Shown here: positions 1 through 10,735 of the stretch, one piece after another
Layout: each line of letters begins with the position of its first letter
Numbering within the stretch: the stretch's first letter is position 1
Source of the DNA: Gnetum montanum
Lineage: Eukaryota; Streptophyta; Gnetopsida; Gnetales; Gnetaceae
DNA: 64,000 nt
Direction of reading: 5' to 3'
NCBI GenBank assembly: GCA_015680685.1
Contig: MNCI01006929.1
Coordinates: forward strand, 349,599-413,598
The notes under the pieces: model-generated
Told to the model about the DNA's origin: nothing
The model's input: the letters and a program-made list of their open reading frames with translations, nothing else
Database searches by the model: none
Made by a program: the position numbers and the translations under genes

Positions 1-771
1 CATTTCTAGTGCACTAGTATTCTAGGAAGTGAATCTTGTCATAAGGTTAATTGTTGTCTTCCCAATTACACTTGTGATGTACACTGGTTAAGTGTAATTG
101 AGGTATCTGATTTTTATCATTTTGTATTTTTATGGTTTGATGTTTGAATGGAGATAAAAGTGATTGGATTTACTAATTTAGACTAACTAATTAACTAGCA
201 TTTAACTAGTCCTAACATAAGCATCCGGTCCCACTTTTTGTATACATCCTAAACCCACGTATTTGCTACTAGGTGACCAAACACTACACTATTGGGCATA
301 CTAAGCAATAATGCTATAGGGATTACCAAGTGAATACATGTTACACTCAAAGTGGTTGTACTTATGTGTGTAATCTACCTTGCTTAATTGCTTAATTAAA
401 TTAATTATTAGAAACATTTAATAAATAATTGAAAGCATTAAATAAATAATTAAAAACATTAAATGCATAAACAAAATATTTAATCTATCCAAAGTGCTAC
501 AAGGTTTATTAGAAATCTCTTCTTTATTTCTGTACACACTATTGTGCTCAGGTACAATAATGCTCGAATAAAGATTTGTACACTCAATGACTCCTATTAT
601 GAGCACTTGGGAGGAAAATTGTAACTTTCAAATGGAAAAACTGTAAGAGCTTCACTACAAATACTATCTCTCATGACATAAATGTGGCTACTAGACATGT
701 ATTTATAGTCGAAAATAGACACTACATTGATGGGCCCTTGTCGACACAGCCAACTAAACTTTGAGTCATCA
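1..771 (-). mobile_element. LTR fragment J1, Athila-type family, minus orientation
   Basis: Read on the minus strand this matches the LTRs of elements A, F, G and H. The block around 40-75 (cttcccaattacacttgtg on the + strand) is the reverse complement of the A LTR near 4060. The 'gggattaccaag' and 'attgggcata' blocks near 290-340 correspond to the 'cttggtaatccc' motifs of H near 59400. A minus-strand TATA-like tatttatag lies at 701-709. The minus-strand start is placed at the catca that ends at 771, matching the TGATG start of related LTRs. The U5 end, roughly 95 bases by comparison with A, lies before the window. No internal region of this element is recognised next to it, so it is a solo LTR or a truncated end. 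Confidence 0.72.
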
Positions 772-1640
772 CCTAGAAATCCTTATCAAACAATGGGATA
801 ACCACTTAAAGCTATGTCTCTAAGATATACAAGTATCATGGGAAATTAATCATTAAACCTAAGTTCATCTAATACACTCTAATAAAAATATAAGAGAGGG
901 TGCAAAGAAATGACTATAAGCATACTCCAACAATGAGGTGTTAGGCTAGTGGTATAGCTCTTAGCCTAGTAATCCTAGGTTACAGGTTCGATTCTACTAT
1001 GTAGTACTAAGTTATAAACCTTCTATAAATCTTGGGATGTAGCTATGTTTCATTTATTTCAAGTTCCAACACCTTGACTATAAGTACACCCCAAGACATC
1101 TAAATATTAGGATATATTAGAAGATTAAAAACAAATATAATAATGCCTTGACTATTACTTGAAGTCACAACCCCTTACCAAACAAGATAATAAGCTAACC
1201 ACTTAATTCATTTATCATTGACATGTGACCAAAATATACATAAACATTTTTACTAGATTTCATTGCATAATTTAAATTAGCGACTAGAAAAAACTAATAT
1301 AAAAATAATGTATAAAATTCTAAAAGTATTTAAAAATAGTGTAGATTAATAAAAAATATAAAAGCTTTATTGGAATTGTTGGGAAAGGGTTTTAAAACCT
1401 AAACATATTTTTGACTATTTACTCAAAAACAACAATGAGGTGTTAGGCTAATGACAAGGCTCTTGACTTGGAGCATGCATACCCCATCCTAATACATATA
1501 ACAAACTTAATACTTTAATAGATCTTAGTATATAACAAAAGTATACTAATGTATGATTCAATAGGATATTAAAGATAAAATTCAAGCAACAACTTGCACT
1601 AAAGTCTAGTAAAGAGAAAACATTTTGGATTTCTAGGTGG
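772..1640. other. AT-rich spacer, probably 5' part of element E
   Basis: No coding sequence is supported here. The stretch is AT-rich. It holds one tRNA-like/SINE-like head near 930-1010 and a second copy of only its first ~20 bases near 1430-1450 (aacaatgaggtgttaggcta in both). By position it would hold the leader of the Tat-type element E, whose gag begins further right, but no LTR end or primer site of E could be seen. Confidence 0.4.
930..1005 (+). repeat. tRNA-like sequence, SINE head or tRNA-Thr pseudogene
   Basis: The run tagtggtatagctcttagc followed by cctagtaatcctagg and ggttcgattc has the order of an A box, anticodon arm and B box. The B box ggttcgattc is close to the Pol III consensus. 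The anticodon-loop context cctAGTaa is what a plant tRNA-Thr(AGT) shows. The acceptor stem does not pair and there is no matching 3' strand, so it is not a functional tRNA. A plant SINE with a tRNA-derived head is the simplest reading. No poly(A) tail or target duplication was found. Confidence 0.5.
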
Positions 1641-2806
1641 AGCATCCAAACATCAACTTTAATAGGAGTTACCATTTTTAGGATCAACACAAGGGTGGTG
1701 ATGGTATCAACATTTGTCACATTGATGAGGATGAAACCCCTCATGCCTCACTATCCACAAAACTCTTTCATTAGTTCATCATACAACCACAAAGCCTAAT
1801 CCTTCAATATACTAATCTTATCAACTTCGCTACTCCATTTTTCATGCATGTTCTTCAAATAGTGTACCCTGCTACTCCCACTTTCATAGCTTCAACTATC
1901 ATTGTTCCACTTGCATATACTTTGCCATTAGCATATAGCTTATTCCCACACATAAAAACAGTTAATCCAACACCTCAAATATAGCTTCAAAATATTAATC
2001 CACTATCAAACCTATTCCAACCATCATTCTTTACACCACTAATTTAATAGCCACATGTTTCACTCTTATTTCTTCTTCCTTATCAACCTTTCTTCCAATA
2101 TAATGTTTCATAGCCTGCTTCCATAACTATTGTTGCACCTCCATAGCCAGCTTTGCCTATTTACAATCTCATCTTAGGTAAGCTAGTCATGTGATCCATT
2201 TCTATTGTCTCATCTAAACTAATGATCCTACTCAAAGACCTATTATCTAGGTTACAGGCTAATGAGGATCAAACATGAAAAGTCATAATGTTACATGGCA
2301 AAAGTCTTATAGTTTTCTTTATCCATCTTCTTGTTGGATCCATTAGGCAATTGATTCCACTTTCTCAGGTTCCTAAGGAAGTCTATTTGCCTAGCTTTAT
2401 CAAATACAATGGGGAATCTACTTCCATAAACTATGTTATTATATTTCGTAATGAATGCATGTTATTGGCAAGCTACCCCCACACCATTTGTGAAGTTTCT
2501 CAAATTTCATGATAGGTAATGCACTTGAATTGTTTAAGACCCTTCCACATGGGTTTATCACCTTTTTAGAGCAACTATTCATAGCCTTTTTGAGGAGGTT
2601 CAAATATAACATATGCAAATGCAACATACTATAGAAACTCTTAACCATTAAATAGACTTCCACTAAGTCTATCTCTAAGTTTATCTTCCAATGGACTTCA
2701 ACAATAATGGAACTTATTCATCCTTTGCTTGATGATGAATTGTTGAACATTTTTGAGGTAGTTATCAATAACTATATCAAAGGAAAGCTTCTCTATCCTA
2801 GGTCTT
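1640..2806 (+). pseudogene. Tat-type gag, N-terminal and capsid part (element E)
   Basis: Gag would form the particle that packages the element RNA. The left half (1740-2260) is Pro/Gln-rich and heavily stopped, like the low-complexity N-terminal stretch of B gag. From about 2350 the reading PSFIKYNGESTSINYVIIF matches the retrotransposon gag pattern P.F..Y.G....NHV..F. It is followed by GNALELFKTLP, the F..RFKYN and the FEVVINNYIKGKLL motifs, all with counterparts in B gag near 24100-24500. The frame is broken by several stops. It ends exactly at 2806, where F is inserted, and the next codons are found at 44720. Lineage is firm by comparison with B; the gag start is not defined. Confidence 0.68.
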
Positions 2807-3405
2807 TGATAAAGTCAATTTTTTATTAGTAATGATATTGTAACAATGATGTTGTAATTACGATATCATTGCACATGCTACATGATCGTTGATACAATAT
2901 CTTGGGATGTATGCAACCCTATAAATATAACACTTAGATGCACAATCCACATAACTTTCATTCCATAGTAACTAGGCTCTTGTAGTTTTGTTTCTAGAAT
3001 TTAGACTTAGTGATTAGAAGTGTGAATGCCTGTAATGTGGTGTAACATAGTGAAAAAAATCTTTGTTCAAGTAGTTTATACTTGAATACAATTTGGGAAT
3101 GGAAATAAATATCAAGCTCTTTTTCATCATTGTAGTGTTCTCCTTGTTTATTGTCTTCACTTACCATGATATTTATTGTATTCTTAGTTAATGTTTTACT
3201 TTTCCATGTACTTAAATGTTATTGTTATTAGTAAGAAAAATGAGTATGATTGGTCTTGAGTGCTTAAGTGTAATTACTTGGTAAACCTAGTAGTGTTATT
3301 GCTTGGTACGCCTAATAGCATAATGCATGGTATCTGAGTAGTGGTTACACAAAGCCCAAGGTGTGTACAAAAGATTAGAAACATATGCTTATCTTCAGAG
3401 ATTAT
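2807..3405 (+). mobile_element. 5' LTR of F, left part
   Basis: The LTR starts tgataaagtcaatt like the 3' LTR at 43838 and the G LTR at 51837. The U3 holds scattered gatatt/gatatc motifs (2834-2905). These are followed by a TATA box (ctataaatat near 2931) and the sequence cataactttcattcc shared with the 3' LTR. Further right are repeated 'cttggta...cccaatag' phrases. It breaks off at 3405 where A begins. Confidence 0.86.
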
Positions 3406-4215
3406 TGATGAAGCACATTTCTTTGTTTTCTTCAACATTGGGTATCCAACGTTGGAACCCAGATGCAACATTTGATGTTAGGAGGTATACACCAACCTAT
3501 AAATATAGTGCTTAGGCTCATAATATTCATATAGTTTTTTAGTCAAAGTAGTGAAACTCTTGTAGTTTGTTTTCTCTAGAGTTAGAATATTTTCTGAGTG
3601 CATGTAGTAGGAGTCTAAGTGTGTATAGACCTTTGTTCAAACACTAATGTACCTGAGTGTAGCAATTTGATGGGAATAAAAATGAACTCTTCTAATACTC
3701 CTTGTAGCACTGAGAATAGATTAGTGTTTTCTTTAATGCACTTTACTTTAATGCATTTGAATCAAGTAATTAATTTCTAGTTGTTAATGAACACAAGCAC
3801 GACCACTTCAAGCATACATATAATGCTTGATAACCCAACAATGCTTAACATTTGGTAACCCAGCAACATTATATGTGTTTAGGATGTGTCCAGGAAAGTG
3901 GGATGGGTACTTGTGTTAGGTTAGCTAGGTAGTAGATAAATTAGATCTTAAATTACTCTACCTTCCATTATTTTTGTAGGCGATCAAACTTATAAAACAT
4001 AAAATTATAAAAATCATATACCTCAATTGCACTTTAATCATATCCTTAACCTTCACAAGTGCTATTGGGAAGACAACGAACATTCTTAATGCCATTTCAC
4101 TTCCTAGAGGAACTAGTGCACTAGACAACTATAGGTCCATGGAATTCAACTAGATTACATGTGAATGTCTTAGTGAGTCATATGGTTGGATGTAGGGGTA
4201 CCTGGCCACTTATCA
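3406..4215 (+). mobile_element. 5' LTR of A
   Basis: Direct repeat of 35739-36587. Shared landmarks are the TGATGAAG start, ggaggtatacac, a TATA box (cctataaatatagtg near 3497), ctcttgtagtttg and a doubled ctttaatgcactttac unit near 3733. The shared phrase ggtacct sits just before the end. Numerous scattered differences from the 3' copy show that the insertion is old. Confidence 0.88.
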
Positions 4216-4216
4216 T

Positions 4217-4234
4217 TGGTGTCGTTGCTAGGGA
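4217..4234 (+). promoter_or_regulatory. Primer binding site of A, tRNA-Asp
   Basis: tggtgtcgttgctaggga starts two bases after the LTR end. It is the complement of the 3' end of plant tRNA-Asp (TGGCGCCGTTGCCGGGGA) with four transitions. The same site follows the LTRs of F, G and H. Confidence 0.82.
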
Positions 4235-4235
4235 T

Positions 4236-5026
4236 GTTTTGGTTATTTCGTGCACTATCTAGGACTTAGTAAAAATTATTGAAATGATTGAAACAAACCT
4301 TAGACTCACATCACATATTAAGATTACTATGACAAATTTAAGAAGCACACTATTATTTTTTATTTTCTAATATAAAATCTCTTCTTCTCATAGGAGTAAT
4401 TCTTTGCCTAAGTCTAATGGTGTTCATCAGCTAATGCTTGAATAATACCAAATAGTATATGCTCATTTGGATTAGTATGTACCCAATTTCACTTTCATCC
4501 TACATCAGGATCAACAACTATGATGGTGTGACATGGAGGTCATCATTATGTTTCTTCTTGATCAATTTGTTTTTGCAATGCTCCAACAAATGCTTATTTG
4601 TCCATGTCTCTAGGAACTTCATGCTAAGTATGTTGTGCAAGATACTAACACTAGGGATTATTGTTCCACTGAGGCACAACATCTAAGGGATTGACAGCTA
4701 GAATAGCATTATGAATTTGTGAAGGAAAAAGGATTTGATGATTCCCCATTCTTGTTATACCAAAAAGTTGGTGAAGAGCCCTTCTCTAGGGATTTTCCAT
4801 TTAGTGAAATCCCTCTCTTTGACTTCGGTGAAGGAGGTCAAAACTAGAACTTGCAATCCACAATCCACAATCTTGGTTCTAGTAAAAATGGATCTAATGA
4901 TAAAGAATGATCTAAAGAGGCAAGTCAAGGTAAGGATGTAGACAATAAACAAGATCGTGTTCAGGGTCATGATCACCAAAGAGGTGGTAGTAGGAAACAT
5001 GATTGTACTGTTCGAAATCGTTGACG
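4236..5026 (+). pseudogene. Leader and gag N-terminal part of A
   Basis: After about 150 bases of leader, the region around 4455-4540 reads like the start of gag in H (60040-60110). Shared features are a tyrosine/histidine-rich start, then P.F.FIL.QD and W R (D) motifs. The part at 4680-4990 pairs with the H segment 60241-60540, ending in HDHQRGG, an arginine/histidine-rich stretch. Frames are broken several times. The sequence stops at 5026 because element B is inserted. The continuation (NDGASLPSLSPSSS) is at 28596. Confidence 0.68.
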
Positions 5027-5063
5027 TGAGGCTGGAATGAAATGGATGCCGAGAGAATTACGA

Positions 5064-5157
5064 AAGACACAGTAAGACCCCACCTTCGCGTGAGGGCAAG
5101 TTGGAAATANGAAGACACAGTAAGACCCCACCTTCGCGTGAGGGCAAGTTGGAAATA
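5064..5157. repeat. 46-base duplication around a single N, likely assembly join
   Basis: 5064-5109 and 5112-5157 carry the same sequence starting aagacacagtaagacc and ending gttggaaata, with the ambiguous base between. The other LTR of B has the segment once (near 26451). Identical copies in an otherwise diverged element point to two contig ends that were not merged. Confidence 0.78.
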
Positions 5158-6224
5158 AACCAAGGTGGAGTGCCTTAAATGGTCTGCGTGCAGATCAAAC
5201 AAGGACTTCCCCTAGCGTACACTGTTACGATGCACTGGGTTATACATAAATGGATGCAAACAAAAAAGAAAAAAAAAATGTAAACAAATGTACAAAATGT
5301 AAGACGAAAAAGAAAACGTAAATAAAGCTGACAAAAATCGTAACAAATGTAAATGAAATAATAGAGAAAACACTAGAATGGAAAAATTGTAACTATTGAT
5401 GATTACAAAGAAAAATGGACCGGTCAAAACGTAGTTGCGGATTGATTACAAGGTGGATGTTTAGGCCCGATGTGAAGGGTGCACAGACGCTGGGAGATTA
5501 CAGGTTTCTGGTTGCAGGCATGTAGCATGACCAAAATTATCCCAAATGCTCAGCGTGACTAAGTCTGGGTAATGCCCAATTGTACGAGATAATGATGATG
5601 AGATTCGCCAACTCTCTAGATCTTGATGCCCCAAAATTGCCAACCCCAGTTTAGTGTGAGATCAGGGTATTTATGCAAGTTTGAGTGCGGGATTCGGATC
5701 TGTGTGGAAGATCCATGGTTACCGAATGTGGGATATGTGGATTGGGTGACAAGTGTGAATGTTTTGACCGAATGCATAGAATTTTACAATGTACAGGGTG
5801 TAGCATGATCAAGACCTCTTACGCTAGCATGTGTAATCCACAATGTAAGAGCTTGATACGCTGAAACATGCAAGATGTACAAAGAATGTTAAAGCACAAG
5901 AGTAGATCTAGATGTATGGCCTCAAAATCTACATTTCTATGTTGTTTTTGCTCCGCAAAGGTCTCCAGCGTGCGTGGATCTAGCTCTGGCATGTCTGCAG
6001 CATGTCTTGACATCAGCGTCTGGCGTCCAGCATCCCAGTGTTTATGCTTTGCATACGCTGGCGTCAACGTGCCAGCGTGACCATCAGCGTGTGCAATGTT
6101 TACGATGTATTTTGAGCCCATTTTGACCTGTGAGACTCGTTTTTGGAGTGGATTTGCATGCTTGAGATTGAGAGGGTTCTGCACGTCTATTTTGAGCTGA
6201 TTTGGAGGCTATTTTGGAACACTT

Positions 6225-7210
6225 TTAGTTGGTCATGCTGTGGACACACTGCCCAGTGTGACCTCAGTGTGGCCAAATGTTTATGCCCTTTTTTGAGCTA
6301 ATTTTTGGATGTTGATGCCTATTTGTTGATGCTCAACTGCTACCTGCTCTCCAAGGTGGCTTGGATGCTGAATTTGACTCCATTTTGCTGCTGTTTTGGG
6401 CTTGTTTGATTTGGTCATGCTGTGGTCACGCTGTGTAGCGTGACCTCAGCATGAAAAACTGAAAATGCCATGTTTGAGGTCCAAATTGTAAGTTTCTAAA
6501 GCCTGAGAGTGAGTACATCTGTTGCCTGTCCCTTGGGAATTAAGTTCATGTCAAAATTGGACCTGAAACTGCTTGATGTGCCCTATTTTTTCTTGGTCAT
6601 GCTGTGGTCACACTGTGCAGCATGACCTCAGCGTGACTAACTACAAATGCCATGTTTGAGGCCCAAATTTTGATTTTCTAGAGCCTATGAACATGTACAA
6701 TTACTGCCTAGCTTCTAGGAGTTGAATTCATGTCAAAATTCTGCCTGGAGATGCCTGCATTGAGTTGTTCTCTTTTGGTCACATCATGGTCACACTGTAC
6801 AGTGTGACCTTAGCGTGACTAACTGAAAGTGGCTCGAAACATGAGATTCTAAGCTCAGATTTCGAGGTTCCAAAGGTTGGGAGCTTCAGGGGGCATCGGT
6901 GAAGCTCATGAAGTCTCTGTGTGCTCAAATCTGGGTTTTTTAGACTTGATTTTGGTGCTCCAGAAGTTGGTCATGTTGTACACATGCTGGTCTTACATTG
7001 GGCAGCATGACCATAGTGTGACCAAAGTGTATATAGCAAAAACCATGTTTTTTGAGCCTGAAACCCTAGATTCCAGATGCCGAGAGTTGGAGTAATCGCC
7101 TGTGAACCTCAGGGGGAACTTCGCTAGTTCAATTGTGTGTTATTTCATGCTGTTTTGGAGGCTTTCAAGTTTGGTCACACTGTACTCATGTTGGGTAGTG
7201 ACATGACTTA
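6225..7210. repeat. ~185-base tandem repeats with hairpins inside the B LTR
   Basis: Units begin with ttggtca near 6227, 6411, 6594, 6778, 6972 and 7173. Each has an inverted repeat of the ggtcac...gtgacc type, then a stretch such as ctcagcgtgactaactgaaa and cccaaatt. The arms at 6424-6445 pair perfectly over nine bases (ggtcacgct/agcgtgacc, four-base loop). The same array is in the other LTR at about 27570-28530. Function is unknown; strongly repeated LTR sequence may hold U3 or R signals. Confidence 0.8.
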
Positions 7211-7263
7211 GCTTAAGTCCTGTCTAAAAGTGCTATGCTAAAATTTTTTGGTGTTTTCATTGG

Positions 7264-7276
7264 CTCCTCTTTGTTT
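7264..7276 (-). promoter_or_regulatory. Polypurine tract of B
   Basis: On the minus strand aaacaaagaggag lies five bases (ccaat/a side) before the LTR start at 7259. It is the expected place for the plus-strand primer of reverse transcription and agrees with B running on the minus strand. Confidence 0.65.
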
Positions 7277-8684
7277 ATGCCTGGAGGAATCCACCCAAGA
7301 GGCATTGACAAAGAAGCATAAAACACCACAAGCAACTTGGCATCAAGCACTATCCGTCGGGCACTTAGCTAGATGTCATTGCACTGTGTTCAGAAGTACA
7401 TTGGATCAGGAACTGAAGTTTTGAGATGCATGGGAAGTAGGTTGTAACTGTGGGGTCAAGGATTGATCAAGGGATTGTTTTGTTTAACTTTGGAAGAGGA
7501 ATGTTCTTGTAAACAAGTCATGTTGGTCCTTGTCGATAGCCAGTATCTAGCAGACTTGGGACCAAGGCATGGGAGGTGTGTCCTTTGGAGGAATGAGACT
7601 CTTGTATCATATTTAAGAGAACCTATTGTCAATAGCCAAAGCCATGTGATGAGGTGGTGCAACATGATTTTTTTTTAGACATGAGTGTTTTCTTTCAAGA
7701 CAACTACCTTCCCGCCTGGGGCTTGTATGGGAAGAGCCAATGGTCTCATGATGTATTTTGCTCTTTGATTTTTTCTTTGTTTTCTTTATTTATTTAATTT
7801 TTATCTTTTTTTTGAAAAGAGCATTTTTTTAGTGTTGTACTCGTGCTCGTGTGCTTGTAGTTGTATCATGTGCTATGTTGTGTTGCGGGTTGCAACTGCT
7901 TGGAGAGTCATAGTATGCACAATGTGGTTCAATTTTTTGGGGTGAATGGGATGTATCCAGGAGGTGTAACTGAGTGGGATAGGGAGAACATGTTGGAGAA
8001 TAAGGGATGCATCAAGAATTGGGAATGTACTCATGAGTGGATTGATTAACTTGGTTGCGTGCATCGGGAACAATGTGGTACCTTGTCATTGTGATGAAGT
8101 GTATCCGTGCATGACCACCTTAGAACGTCATCCTACAAAAAAAACTCCAAGAGGAAAAGAAAATCACAAGTGAGTTAGTCTGAAACACTTTAAACATGAA
8201 TAAAGTTGATGTGATGGAGGCACCATGTTAAACTTCAGGTAAACAAAATGAGCAGCATTGGTGTCATCATAGTCCACATGGTGAATCATGTAGCAGGTTT
8301 TAGGTGAAGCCAAGTTGTCGATTGTAGAAACAGACTAGTGGGCCAGTGATGATGTTGCCTATTTATAGTCTTAGCAGACTGTCATGGATTAGTTTTATGT
8401 CATAACCCTTTGGACATTGCCAGTTTGCCGTTGTAGCGGATGGCGCAATGCTAGTTTATAGTCGTGGCGGACTGTGACGAGGCAAGCTAGTTTATAGTCT
8501 TAGTAGACTTTGGCAGGTGAAAATGTTGTAATTTAATGTTGTACTGGACAACGAATCTATGGTATCAATTTACCATCATGATGCCAGGACATTCTGTGGT
8601 GCTAGTTTTAAGTCATAGCTCCAGGACCTTCTGTGGTATCAGTTTTAGGTCATGATGCCAGGACCAGGACGTACCTTAAGTTCA
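7277..8684 (-). other. 3' non-coding region of B with loose tandem repeats
   Basis: Between the end of integrase and the polypurine tract there is no supported coding frame. From about 8340 to 8690 there are imperfect ~30-base repeats built on tagtttatagtc or agttttaggtcat followed by a ggac or cggac word. Similar words recur at 12255-12310 and 21476-21570 in the same element. The remainder (7277-8300) shows no family match that I can name. Confidence 0.55.
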
Positions 8685-9800
8685 TTAGACATAGAATGGT
8701 TTTAGGTACATGTGATTTGTAGGGTTGGCTAACTCATTTCCATCCATGTTAATGAGTTTGAATGCCCCATTGTCGTATTCCTTAGTGACCAAGTAAGGCC
8801 CTTCCCAGTTGGCTAAGAATTTGTCCGAGTGTTCACAAACGGTCTTGAGGACAAGGTTACCTTATTTGATTGGGCGCTTGTGTACATTGTGTTGATGTCA
8901 CCGTCGTTGTTACTTTTGGTACCACTCGATTTGATCCATCGAGTCAAGGTCAACAATTTGCAATTCATCGTTTTGGCCTTCATCGAGGAGTCCAGAGAGA
9001 GTGATATGCAACGAGGGTACCTACAACTCTAAAGGTAAAATAGCTTCTGATCCATAAACGAGGCTATAAGGTGTTTTTCCTGTGGACGTTCGATGCATTG
9101 TTCAATATGCCCATAGTGCGTAAACTAGCTATTCATGCCATCTTATTTTGCTTTGATGAAGCATTTTCTTGAGCACCATGATGATAGTTTTATTCGTGAA
9201 CTTTGCTTGACCATTGCTTTGTGGGTAATACAATGATGAGAATGAGTGTTTAATTCCTAGGCTTTTACAAAAGTCTTCAGTTTCAGCACTACTGAACTGT
9301 GGCCCGTTATTGGTGATTATGGTCATTGAGACACCAAAATGAGCTACAATGTTTTCAAGTATGAAATTGCACACTTGTTTAGATGTGGTCTTCCTAAGGG
9401 GAATAACTTCTACTCATTTTGTGAAGTATTCAGTTGTGGTGATGATGAAGTTATGTCATGCTGAAGATGGGGGAGATATCGGTCCAATGATGTCTAATCT
9501 CCATTTTTGGAAAGGCCATGTGATTTATGCTGTATGCAACTCATTAGGTGGCACATGTATTAAATTACCATGCTTATAACAAATGTTGCATGTTTTGACC
9601 TTGGAGAAACAATCGTACTCCATGTGTGGCCAATAATAACCTAAACATCTGATTTTTGTTGCCATTGCCTTGGGCACTATATGTCCTCCATAAAGTAATT
9701 CATGAACTTACTCTACAATCATGTGAGCATCAATGCTACTAATGCATACTAACAAAATTCATTCATAGGATCTATGACATAACGTGTCTCCTATTTACGC
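8685..9800 (-). pseudogene. Integrase of B (Tat-type)
   Basis: Integrase joins the cDNA copy to host DNA. The zinc-binding part reads HELLYGGH ... C..C (9590-9720, minus). The catalytic core has LDIIGPISPSS with the first Asp near 9470. The second motif reads TNNGPQF near 9310, where Asp has become Asn. The glutamate position reads GQAKF near 9190, where Glu has become Lys. The C-terminal part ends with NWEGPYLV, GAFKLI and YLKPFYV just before a TAA at 8685-8687. Two of three catalytic residues are lost and stops are present, so it is inactive. It follows RNase H directly. Confidence 0.85.
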
Positions 9801-10735
9801 ATATTGTCGAGAACGTTTTCGCACTGCATCCTTTTGAGCATTCGTTAGATGTTGTGGTGGTTCACCATGTAGAAGGTATTCTTTTATATCATCATACCAT
9901 TCTATTGCATGTGTGGTGTTGATGGATGCTATAGGTACATCATCGGGAATGTCAGTTACGGTTTGGGCACAGTTCGTTATGGAACTCGGCAATGCATGAA
10001 ACATGTCAGGTGTCATGTTTAAGGCTAGTGGTGCAAGTGCATCTGCAATGGTATTTTCGTTTCTGGGAACATGTTGCAAATATATTTTTATTAATTGTTT
10101 TAGCAAGTGTTTGATTAAGTCATAGTAGAGTTGTAAATGTGAAGCTTTGCATGTGAAAACATCTGTGACCTAATTGATTACCAGCTGTGAGTCACCTCGA
10201 ACTACGAGTCATGTGATTCCTAATGCTATTGCTACCATAAGACCTCTAAGAAGACCTTCATACTCTACCACGTTGTTGGTGCAAGGGATGTTTAATCAAT
10301 AGGAAGAGGGTTGAATTTCTCCAAAAGGATAGGTTATGATGGCTGCAGCACTTCCTCCTTGGGAGGTCGATGCTCCATCGAAGTATAAGATTGCATCATA
10401 GTTGTCGGGCACAGTGTGTATGGTGTTCACATTCTTATTAGGGAACTTAGGGTTGATTATTGCTTGGTCTTGCGTCGGTGAGGTGGTCATTTGATTGACT
10501 ATTGCTTGACCCTTTGTGGAAGATTGAGCTATGTAGTGTAGGTCGAACTCGGCAATCATCGCCTTCCATCTAGCTATCCTACTCGATTCATAGATGTTAT
10601 TGGTGATAGCTCTGAGTACATTATCTTTACAAATAATGTTAACTTGGTTACGGAAGAGATAATGTCGCCACTTCTTCAAGGAAAAGATAAGGGCTAGACA
10701 TGACCTCTCCATGTTGTTGTATCTCTTTTCGTGGG
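9800..10735 (-). pseudogene. RNase H and second (archaeal-type) RNase H of B
   Basis: The first RNase H ends with ERSCLALIFSLKKWRHYL, VNIICKDN and SRIARWKAMIAEFDL (10712-10540). It is followed after a short linker by ILYFDGASTSQGGSAAAI (10390-10330), the start of a second RNase H domain. That domain continues to LQHVPRNENTIADALA and a tail ending near 9795. Two RNase H domains in a row is the recognised hallmark of the Tat lineage. A gap in frame separates the two open parts at 10106-10296. Confidence 0.85.

Larger units (their letters stand above)
5027..7259 (-). mobile_element. 3' LTR of B (left copy)
   Basis: Long direct repeat of 26413-28595. It reads tgag...ggtgttttca on the + strand, so TGAAAACACC...CTCA on the coding strand. 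Most of the right half is built from about six imperfect units near 185 bases long, each carrying a hairpin of the type ggtcacgct/agcgtgacc. The copy contains a single n at 5110 flanked by a 46-base duplication that the other LTR lacks. Confidence 0.88.

Noticed and set aside
930-1005. Functional tRNA gene
   Set aside because: The acceptor stem does not pair and no 3' strand is present.
1448-1744. Minus-strand open frame of 98 codons
   Set aside because: No recognisable motif, lies opposite the leader/gag start of E, and composition is like neighbouring non-coding sequence.
3401-3405. Perfect target duplication for A
   Set aside because: attat on the left and gctag on the right agree at only two positions; insertion is shown by the interrupted F LTR instead.
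5819-6184. Minus-strand open frame of 121 codons
   Set aside because: It lies wholly inside the B LTR and follows the repeat units; the other LTR copy does not keep it open.
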